From positions 1 to 26,048 of the forward strand of contig JAITGP010000031.1 in assembly GCA_031280545.1 (NCBI GenBank): a stretch of 26,048 nucleotides of DNA, read 5' to 3'. Numbering within the stretch: position 1 is the first letter of the stretch; each line of letters opens with the position of its first letter. Source of the DNA: Candidatus Peribacteria bacterium. GTDB lineage: Bacteria > Patescibacteria > JAEDAM01 > Absconditabacterales > Absconditicoccaceae. Both the position numbers and the translations under genes were made by a program. This document shows, in pieces, positions 18,963-26,048 of this stretch. The notes beneath the pieces were generated by a model. The model was given only the letters and a program-made list of their open reading frames with translations, searched no databases and had not been told where the DNA came from.

Positions 18963-18999
18963 TATGTCAATACAATAATTTATATTATATAGATATTAT

Positions 19000-20334
19000 A
19001 TGAATGTTTTAGTCATAAATCCGCCAAACATTCCATTCACAAATCCTGGAATACTTATTGAACCCATAGATGTCCTAACCATAGCCACCTCTATTCAAAG
19101 TCAGGATTTTTCAGTATCAATACTTGATATGGATGTAAGAAAGATGCTGACCAACGATCTTAAAAGCTACCTAGAGAACAAAAACTTTTCCCATGTAATT
19201 ATCGTATATGATTACCATATCCCTCTCCATACCAATGAAGCTTTTAACGAAATTCTACATATTGCCCAAACACTAAAAAACGCTTGAATGCAAGTAATCT
19301 TAGTAGGGAAGATAGCCACTTACAAACCCGAACTAGTCTTGAAAGAAAACTCCCCTATCGATATTTGCATACAACACGAAGCAGAGACTTCTTTGGGAGA
19401 AATTCTAAAATTAAAAAGTCTGGATAAAAAGCTCTTATCTAAAATTTCCAATATAGCATATTTCAACAATGGAGTAATCAAAACAAAATCTGAAAATCTA
19501 CAAACCTATACTAGCCTCCCGATTCCTGATAGATCCTTAGTAGACCTTAATGCATACATTGATGTAAGGACAATCCTGAGTTCTCGCTGATGTAATAGGA
19601 GATGTAGTTTCTGTCATGTCCCAGGATTTTGGGGAGCATGGAAAGCCAGAAGTGCCGAATCCGTAGTGGAAGAAATAGCATACTTGATAAACGAATACAA
19701 TGCTCAAAAAATCTTATTTTTAGACGATAATACTACCGTTGATTCAGAAAGAATGAAACAAATTTCCGAAGGAATCATCAAAAAATGACTTACTATCAAA
19801 TTATGATGTCTCGGAAGTCTCAAAAATTTCAACCAAGAAATGATGGAAATGATGTATCAAGCGGGATTTAGATGGATACACTATGGCATAGAAACAGGGG
19901 ACGAAAAAGTAGCACAAAAAATAAATAAACCCTTAACTCAGACAGAAGTCCTATCTACTATAGAAAAAACCAAAAAAATCTGATTTCGTATCAGAACGAG
20001 CCGGATCTTAGATTTAGAGGAAAGCATTCTTGATAAAACACTTGACTTAATAAAACAAATCCAAACAGAAGAAATAAGATTGCATTTTTTGGCTCTTAGA
20101 TATGGAAGTGATATATATATCAAAAGAAAATCATCAGAGCTATCCTCACAATACATCCACAGACCCAATACTCAAAACGATTCGCCAGTAATAAAAAAAG
20201 GGATCGCTTCCCTAATCAAATGTTTGGAAAATGCCGGATACCAAACAATAAGAGAAATCAAAGAAAATAACAATATACAAACTTGACAAAAATTAGTCTC
20301 TTTATGTCCTTTAAAATACTGAATCAACTGGTAA
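19000..20334 (+). CDS. B12-binding-type radical SAM enzyme
   Basis: The 444-residue protein has an N-terminal Rossmann-like domain (MNVLVINPPNIPF ... ILIEPIDVLTIATSIQ, about residues 1-140) as in cobalamin-dependent radical SAM enzymes. It lacks a DxHxxG motif, which class B methylases also often lack. The radical SAM core has C198-x3-C202-x2-C205 (SRGCNRRCSFCHVPGFWG), ILFLDDNTTVD and GFRWIHYGIETGDEKV. Seven UGA codons are Gly, one right before the first cluster cysteine; standard calling leaves only fragments. Such enzymes methylate unactivated carbons or make C-C or C-S bonds. The stop TAA overlaps the next ATG by one base (TAATG), so the operon is coupled. Substrate unknown. Confidence 0.88.
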
Positions 20335-20978
20335 TGGCAAACAGAATTATTTGAATCGCTGGGAAAATCGCCACAGGCAAAAGCTATCTAATAAACGCTC
20401 TCAAAGACATAGCTTCCTCTTTTACAATTAAAATAAACATTCTGGATGTTGATACTATCAGAAGAGAGCTATTACAGCACTCAATAAATGCAGAAGATAT
20501 CCTTTTTAGAAAACACCTAATTGACCTTTTGAGACTTACGACCTATGGAGAAAATTATGCTCTCAACGGGAAAGACCTGCAAAGAGAAATCTTCAATGAT
20601 AAAGAAAAATATCTCTTATATACCAAAGAAATAGGAGAAAAAATCAGACTAAAACTATTACAAAAAATAGAGACTACGTCTGGGATACTGATTATTGAAC
20701 GGGCTCTATTAGTAGAAGATAATTTCTACGAAATCCCCTTTGATTTGGTGTATTACCTGATCTGTAACCAAGAGACCATACAATCCAGATTAAAAGGAGG
20801 AGGCTTTACTACTCCAGAACTTGCAGAAAGATTGAAAAACTTTTATAACATTGATAAAATAATACACATTTTAGAAGAGAAATACAAAAATTCCTACAGA
20901 ATACTGAATACTAAAAAATTCCCCAACAAAAATCTATATAAAGAAATCTTTAATGAAATAGCACTAAAAAATGACTAA
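20334..20978 (+). CDS. Dephospho-CoA kinase-like P-loop kinase
   Basis: The 214-residue protein opens MANRIIGIAGKIATGKSYL, a Walker A loop (GKIATGKS) whose preceding Gly (residue 7) is UGA. It continues like CoaE: ILDVDTIRRELLQ in place of the ADxi.H motif, LQREIFNDKEKYLLY, and YYLICNQETIQSRLK for the QxxRL lid. CoaE phosphorylates dephospho-CoA at the 3' hydroxyl. Its position between two radical SAM genes, overlapped on both sides (1 and 8 bp), argues it may have been recruited to phosphorylate a pathway intermediate. Its Gly/Lys pattern is divergent enough that true CoaE activity is unsure. Confidence 0.65.
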
Positions 20979-23520
20979 GAAATACGATTTTTGCCTCTTT
21001 AACATCAAAGAGGAGTGAGGTAGAGTAATCTGGGAAATCACCAACACTTGCAACTATAAATGTAGCTACTGCATTTTCAGTTCAGATATCCATGGGAAAG
21101 GAAAAGAGCTCTCCTTTGAAGAAATAAAATCCACCATGGATACCTTGAAAAAAAGTAATTTCACCTCTATAAAATTTACTTGAGGAGAGCCTTTTCTCAG
21201 GAAAGATATGATAGAAATAGTAAAATATGCTGACGAATTAGGATTTTCCTTTGACATATCAACCAATGCCTCTCTAGTGACAGAAAGTATCGTAAAAGAG
21301 TTGTCTCAATTAAAAAACTTATCGTATGTACACGTAAGTTTAGATGGAGCTACTCAAAAATTACAAGAACAAATCAGAGGAATCGGAACATTTAAGCCAA
21401 CCATAAAAGGCATACAACTCTTGAAAAAATATGGAATCTATGTCAGAATTTGATCTATTCTCTATAAACACAATGAAGACAACATAGAAGCCATCATCCA
21501 ATACGTTCTAACACTAAGAGTGGATGAAATTATTTTTTCTTTCATGGAGGCAGTAGGCAGAATGAGTGGGAATACTACCCTACTTTCTACAAAATCCTCT
21601 ACTCAACTCATAGCAGAACTAGAACAGTTAAAAAAAAGGTATGAGAAACAAATTCTTATTAGCTATGCCTTTTCTAAACAAGCTAGCTCAAACACTACTA
21701 CCACTTGTCCAGGAGGAGAGAAATTTTTCTCTATTGATTCCTTAGGAAACGGTTCCCCTTGTACGTGGATATCCGAGCATTTTCCCGAATTCATTTCAAA
21801 TGAAAACATAAAAAACACTTCATCAACTCCTACCATTCACCAACAATCTATAAAAAAATTCAGAACATTCTTGAATAAAATGGCGACTTTAGGATTTTTA
21901 GGTTGCCCAAAAGAGTTTCTACCAGAAGCAAAAGAAGTACTTTGGATCGATAACTATCTACACAAAATATCTCATACTCCTCTCTCAGCAGGAAGAAGAT
22001 TCTGAGAAGATGGAGCACTCTACGCTTTTACTACAGAAAATCTCAAAGAATATTACGACTTTTTCGATTTCACAGATAAGCATTGCTTACTAATAGGAGG
22101 ATCTGGAGACCAAATGATCAATGCCTTTATGAAAGGAGCAAAACAAGTTGAGATTTTCGATACCAATAAACTGGCTCGCTACTATATAGAACTCAAATGG
22201 ACAGCATTAAAAAATCTTTCCTATTCAGAGTTTAAAGAATTTTTTTTCATCAATAAAAACGCTTTCACATATCAAAGATATGAAAAATTTAGAGAGCAAT
22301 TATCATTTTGAACAAGATATTTCTTCGATGAACTCTATAAACTCTTCGACTATCAAGGAGAAAAAATCAGAACATCAAACATATTCAATACCTCTTACGA
22401 CACCAAAGAAAACAAAATAAGATACAACTCCTATGTAGAATCCGAAGAAAATTACAATACATGCCTAGCAGGTCTCAAAGAAAAAAGCTATACGTTTCTC
22501 AACCTAGACTTTAGAGAATTACACACTTTGGCAGAGATCAACACTTGCGACCTCATCATGCTTGGAAATATTTCTGACTATCTAGAGGAAATCTACAAGA
22601 CAACAGACTACATCTCCTGTTTTGCAAAAGATATCGAAAAATTATATAAAAAATCTCCATATTGTAGTATCATTTTCGCTTATCTCTATGATATAGAAAA
22701 TAAAAAGCAGAGAAGCAATATTGATACCCCTCACTATCAAAAAGATCTCATTAATTTTCTCAACGCAGAAAGTGCTATTTTCACCTCGGCTATTTCTCTT
22801 CAGAAAAAAGATAAAATTCTGTATATAAAAGGAGAGCAATCCTTGATGGAAGACTCAAAAAGCTATAATGCTGGAAGTGAAATCTATGAAAATTTTTCTC
22901 AAGCAGAAGATTTCCCAGGGAAAGTACTGCAGGAACTTATTCCTATCACAACAGGAAAAACGATACTAGATATTTGATGTGGAACTTGAAAATTTTTATG
23001 AGCTATCTGAGAGAAGGCCTCAAAAGTATATGGCTTAGACAAATCTCAGCAACAATTAAACATTGCTTCAAGCAAACTAGAAAATCCAAAGAAAATCAGT
23101 TTTCTTTGTAATGATGCAACCCATATTCAGCTGGAGGACGAAAGTGTAGAGATCATCATTGGATGTCGATTTTTTGGAACTCTCTCCCCAGAGAGCAGAC
23201 AAGATGAAGTGTTTAAAGAAATGCAGAGAGTACTAAAGAAATGAGGACACATCTACCTAATAGAAAATTCCCACTTGGGAGTATTTGAAAAAATCAGAGG
23301 GAAAAACCTCTTGCCTTCAAATCCAACCATCGCATATAATGAAAGATTAGTACACAAATATGGATTTTCCATAAATAAAGAGATAAGTAGCTACTTCAAA
23401 TTTTCTAATCTGGCAGAAGCAAAGCAAGTATTTTGATACATCCGAGGAGAGGAGGTAGCTAAAAGGGTAAAAAGCAAAAAGATAAATCATGAAATCCTAA
23501 TTTTTAAATGGGAAAAATAA
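20971..23520 (+). CDS. Radical SAM / BtaA-like / methyltransferase three-domain fusion
   Basis: A single 849-residue frame with eleven UGA-Gly codons and no TAA/TAG. Domain 1 (about 1-345) is a radical SAM enzyme: C27-x3-C31-x2-C34 (NTCNYKCSYCIFSS), KFTGGEPFLRKDM (GGE, first Gly UGA at residue 71), VHVSLDGATQKLQEQIRG, and a SPASM-like cysteine set (TTCPGGEKFF, GSPCTWIS, LGCPKEF). Domain 2 (about 345-610) has LLIGGSGDQMINAFMKGAKQ, VEIFDTNKLARYYIELKWTA and LKNLSYSEFKEFF, resembling BtaA/DUF3419 proteins, which transfer the aminocarboxypropyl group of SAM. Domain 3 (about 650-849) is a class I methyltransferase: ILDIGCGTGKFLGAIGEKAS, FLCNDATHIQLEDESVEIII, KEMQRVLKKGGHIYLIE. Its start overlaps the kinase gene by 8 bp. 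Domain 2 is the least certain. Confidence 0.85.
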
Positions 23521-23543
23521 AGGAAGCCTCCTTAATATTTTTT
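23520..23543 (+). terminator. Weak terminator after the radical SAM operon
   Basis: AAGGA-AGCC-TCCTT right at the stop codon is followed by AATATTTTTT. The 5-bp stem is short. Confidence 0.4.
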
Positions 23544-23571
23544 ATTATCATAAAGTTTTCTATCATATCTC

Positions 23572-23600
23572 TTGACTTTACCACCAACTATCCATATATA
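23572..23600 (+). promoter_or_regulatory. Promoter of the DHFR gene
   Basis: TTGACT (23572-23577), a 17-bp spacer and TATATA (23595-23600) lie 25 bp before the ATG. Confidence 0.5.
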
Positions 23601-23625
23601 TATAAATAATTAAATTTCAAAAAAA

Positions 23626-24540
23626 ATGGAACAGAAAAAAAGAGAAATTTGTATGGTCGTAGCAATCGACCAGAAAAACGGGATTGGAGCCAAGGGTGAC
23701 CTTTTATGCCACCTCTCCAGTGATCTAAAAAGATTCAAAAATCTGACCACGGATCACACCATTATCATGGGAAGAAAAACATTTGAATCCTTCCCCAAAG
23801 GGGCTCTCCCAAACAGGAGAAACATTGTAATCACTCAGACAGAAGGAAAAAAATTCCCAGGTGCCGAAACTGCCAATTCTTTGGAAGAGGCTTTGGAAAT
23901 ATGCCCTGAAGGGAAAATCTTTTTTATCGGTGGAGCAAGTATCTACCGTGAAGGATTGAAATATACGGACACCGTATATTTGACAGAAATCTGTCATACC
24001 TTCGAGGAAGCTGATACGTTCTTTCCCAAAGTAAAATGGTATGAAGACTGGGAACTTGGAACATTGGAAAAATTCCCTGCTGATGAAAAAAACGACTATC
24101 CAACAGTCTTCCGCATATACAAAAAAAAACCAGAAGTCATTACTCGCAAGGAAGCCACAAATTTAGGGTGGACTCCTCAATGGGGATTTTGGATGGAATT
24201 AAAACATGGGCTAATGGGATGTTTTCCACTCATTAGTGCAACTGAAAAAAATTCTCGTGGGTATTATAAACTCATTATCTGTGCAAAAAGAGAAGACTTA
24301 CAAAAATTTTGGGAAGCTTTTCCTCCCGCAGAAGTAGAAGTACACCACGAATTATTTCTGATAAACTCAGAAAAAACACAATGTGTATCTGCAGAACATG
24401 ACGAAGAAGGATCTGATCACAACCTCTACATTGATGCCCTCTCTGGAGAAGAAAATCTCACAGACATAGCAAGATACGCTAGAGGACTGATAAGTTTCAA
24501 TGATCAGTCCAAATCAACATTCCCAGAAAACGATGTATAA
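23626..24540 (+). CDS. folA: Dihydrofolate reductase with C-terminal extension
   Basis: Residues 1 to about 165 are a complete DHFR, which reduces dihydrofolate with NADPH. Motifs are ICMVVAIDQKNGIGAKGDLL, HLSSDLKRFKNLTTDHTIIM, GRKTFESFP with LPNRRNIVIT, and KIFFIGGASIYREGL (the GGxxxY NADPH loop). The active-site acid position before the first helix is Cys-His (GDLLCHLSSDLKRFK), with Asp at the usual later position. About 140 further residues (from KKKPEVITRKEAT) form a domain I do not recognise, with WGFWMELKHGLMGCFP and an acidic HDEEGSDHNLYID. It has no UGA in 304 codons, in contrast to neighbours. No thyA is nearby. Confidence 0.88.
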   Translation: MEQKKREICMVVAIDQKNGIGAKGDLLCHLSSDLKRFKNLTTDHTIIMGRKTFESFPKGALPNRRNIVITQTEGKKFPGAETANSLEEALEICPEGKIFFIGGASIYREGLKYTDTVYLTEICHTFEEADTFFPKVKWYEDWELGTLEKFPADEKNDYPTVFRIYKKKPEVITRKEATNLGWTPQWGFWMELKHGLMGCFPLISATEKNSRGYYKLIICAKREDLQKFWEAFPPAEVEVHHELFLINSEKTQCVSAEHDEEGSDHNLYIDALSGEENLTDIARYARGLISFNDQSKSTFPENDV

Positions 24541-24566
24541 TCGATAAACGGGGAAATTAAAAAAGG

Positions 24567-24597
24567 AACAGGTAGCTTATAGTTGCCTGTTTTTTTC
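24567..24597. terminator. Terminator between convergent DHFR and truD
   Basis: AACAGGTAGC (24567-24576), loop TTATA and GTTGCCTGTT (24582-24591) form a 10-bp stem with two wobbles, followed by a T-run; an A-run lies on the other side. It overlaps the last codons of truD and probably serves both genes. Confidence 0.75.
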
Positions 24598-25851
24598 TAT
24601 TCTCGGAATCTCTAATTTATTTTCTCTCAAAGTCAGAGAATCCACTCCCTCTAAAATAAAGGCTAAAAGCACCGTCGCATAGCTTCCTGTCGGCAACGAA
24701 AAATGAAGCAACAAATCATCCCCTTCCCAGCTCCACTGCAAATCATGCAGAAATACCCACAGCGGACGACGAAGCCCCCAAAGCTGATACGTTTTGCAGA
24801 CTTCTAAGGCATGCTCATCAAACTCCGCCAATTCCAAAAGCTGATCATCACGCACTCTAGCCTTGCTTCCGCTCGGAGCCAAAAGAAGATTCCAACCTAA
24901 CATCGGTCATGTAGGAATCCGGGTCGTTTCTTCAGCAGAAAAAATATACGGAAACGTTTTACCTTTCCCATGATTAATCAATAACGGAGGATCAAAAAAA
25001 CCCTCCTCTACATATTTCTCTTTCAGTTTTTTATAGTCAAAAAGTCTGACTTCTTGATCCTGATACACTCCAACTCTCGCACCACTTGCATAATAACGAT
25101 CTATCATAATATCCCCTTGCAATTGTTGCTGTCACTTCTCCCAACGGTTCATCACATACTCATTGAAATACATGCTCGGATACGCTTGCAACATAAACCT
25201 CAAATGATATGCTACTCTCTTTCATAAAGGGGCTTGGTTCCAGCCTGTTCTCGTAACTACGGAATCCATCGGAAGGGAGAGGGGATTTTCTACAGATGAG
25301 ATCACCTCTTTTGCTTCCCAAAAATTCTTATACCCCTTTCCAAACCTCTGATATCCAAAACAATTTGGAAATCCGTTTTTCTTCACTTTCTCAATATTCG
25401 CTTCAATTAACTCCTTTTTCTCAGTGAAAATATCCCCTTTTCAGGGGGACGAGCGAAACGGGTGGGGGTTTCTCGCCCTCAATCTCACTTCAAATATATT
25501 CCCCACATTCCCCCCAATCCTCAACGGGTTCTCCCCTCGCGTAGTCTCCAATATCTTCACAACCTCTCACAAAGAAGACAAAAATTTGTCCCTTCATCAC
25601 GCACGCTCCAAAGCACTATGAAAAACTGTAATCCACTGCCTCGTAATTCCCATCTTATCCTTCAAACCCGCAATCCCAAAATCCTCACGAAAAAGCCCCA
25701 ACTGACGTTGAAGATGCTCAAGAACTTCCATCGTAGTCAGATTTTCTTTTTGGAAATAGACATAAAAAACATCTCCATTCCCACTAGGCTGAGCAGCAAG
25801 GATTTCATCCACAATAAAATCTGAAGGAGAATGCTTAAATTGGTAGAGCAA
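24577..25851 (-). CDS. truD: tRNA pseudouridine synthase TruD
   Basis: TruD makes pseudouridine 13 in tRNA-Glu. The 424-residue product has SPSDFIVDEIL, the catalytic-Asp motif GIAGLKDKMGITRQW (D65), NCFGYQRFGKGY, the pair PLSLPMDSVVTRTGWNQAP, FMLQAYPSMYFNEYV, and TGPMLGWNLLLAPSGSKA. Seven UGA codons are Gly, two of them adjacent right after SALERA. With standard stops only short pieces remain. No ATG is available; the likeliest start is TTG at 25851, since an in-frame TAG lies upstream. The N-terminus is shorter than in E. coli TruD. The 78 bp upstream hold the ATACTTTATACCTTT motif shared with groEL, then the terminal repeat. Confidence 0.9.
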
Positions 25852-25861
25852 AAGAAATAGT

Positions 25862-25876
25862 AAAGGTATAAAGTAT
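25862..25876 (-). promoter_or_regulatory. Motif shared with the groEL upstream repeat
   Basis: AAAGGTATAAAGTAT on the plus strand is identical to two sites upstream of groEL (10370-10384, 10386-10400). In both cases its reverse complement lies just before a minus-strand start codon. A common promoter element is possible. Confidence 0.35.
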
Positions 25877-25929
25877 CTTTTCTAAAGATAGGGAAAAGCT
25901 GATCAAATACAATAGCGATTGAAAAAAAG

Positions 25930-26044
25930 TGTTCCAGCAGAGTAAAAATGTCAGTAGTAGGCAAAAATAGAAATGTCAGTAAAATGGGAAGTAGATTTAT
26001 CTGCTTAACCATATAGGAATGAAGAGATTTAGCCTCTATTGAGA
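25930..26044. mobile_element. Right terminal inverted repeat, probable insertion sequence end
   Basis: This is the mirror of bases 1-115. It begins TGTTCCAGCAG, carries AAATGTCAGTA at 25946-25956 and again at 25971-25981, and leads into a possible start codon. Only four bases lie beyond the repeat, so the contig ends within the element. The IS21-type assignment rests on end structure only. Confidence 0.6.
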
Positions 26045-26048
26045 AAAA
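26019..26048 (+). CDS. Possible 5' end of an IS transposase gene (truncated by contig end)
   Basis: An ATG at 26019 opens a frame MKRFSLYGEK that uses one UGA as Gly and runs off the contig; the mirror copy occupies bases 26-1 on the minus strand. It sits where the first gene of an IS would begin, about 90 bp inside the element end. Ten codons are too few to identify it. Confidence 0.3.

Noticed and set aside
25737..26012. Minus-strand ORF of 91 residues crossing the right terminal repeat
   Set aside because: It is a hydrophobic shadow overlapping the start of truD and the IS-like repeat in another frame.

Overview
The window looks like a complete contig from a Candidate Phyla Radiation bacterium that reads UGA as glycine (translation table 25, used by Absconditabacteria/SR1 and Gracilibacteria). 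Under the standard code most genes here break into pieces. With UGA as Gly they become full-length, and the UGA codons fall on invariant glycines: GroEL PGFGDR, GroES KSGIILP, radical SAM TGGEP, methyltransferase DIGCGTG, Elp3 MPGL, TruD TGPM, and three UGAs in a row in a Nudix box. True stops are TAA and TAG only, and coordinates below use that rule. The sequence is AT-rich. The deeper assignment (SR1 versus Gracilibacteria) cannot be made from this window.

Layout. The two ends carry a perfect 115-bp inverted repeat that looks like the end of an insertion sequence, so the contig probably stops inside two oppositely oriented copies. Next to the left end is a HigBA-type toxin-antitoxin pair. 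From 1 to 5.4 kb follow an Elp3-type tRNA-modifying radical SAM/acetyltransferase (minus strand), a DUF1704-like gene broken by a 13-bp tandem duplication and a 1-nt shift, a small unknown gene, a decayed remnant, and tmRNA (minus). From 5.4 to 12.1 kb are a U32 peptidase-family (TrhP/YegQ-like) gene with a small helical partner (plus), then a minus-strand run of groES, an SLH-like exported protein, a Nudix hydrolase, groEL and hisS, with a candidate small RNA inside it on the plus strand. From 12.3 to 15.5 kb is a type IV pilus block (PilN-like, PilO-like, PilC, pilin). From 15.7 to 17.4 kb is a Na/Pi cotransporter with a PhoU-like tail (minus).

From 17.5 to 23.5 kb lies the most unusual region. 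An ATP-grasp ligase and a small Gly/Ser/Thr/Glu-rich protein are on the minus strand. Divergently, three overlapping genes encode a B12-type radical SAM protein, a dephospho-CoA-kinase-like enzyme, and an 849-residue fusion of radical SAM, a BtaA/DUF3419-like domain and a class I methyltransferase. I infer a peptide-modifying (RiPP-like) or other small-molecule pathway; the product is unknown. The window ends with a DHFR carrying an unexplained C-terminal domain and a TruD tRNA pseudouridine synthase.

Two genes (elp3 and the U32 gene) have a TATACT box exactly six bases before the ATG, which suggests leaderless mRNAs. Three tRNA-related enzymes (Elp3, U32/TrhP-like, TruD) plus HisRS and tmRNA give the window a strong translation theme.
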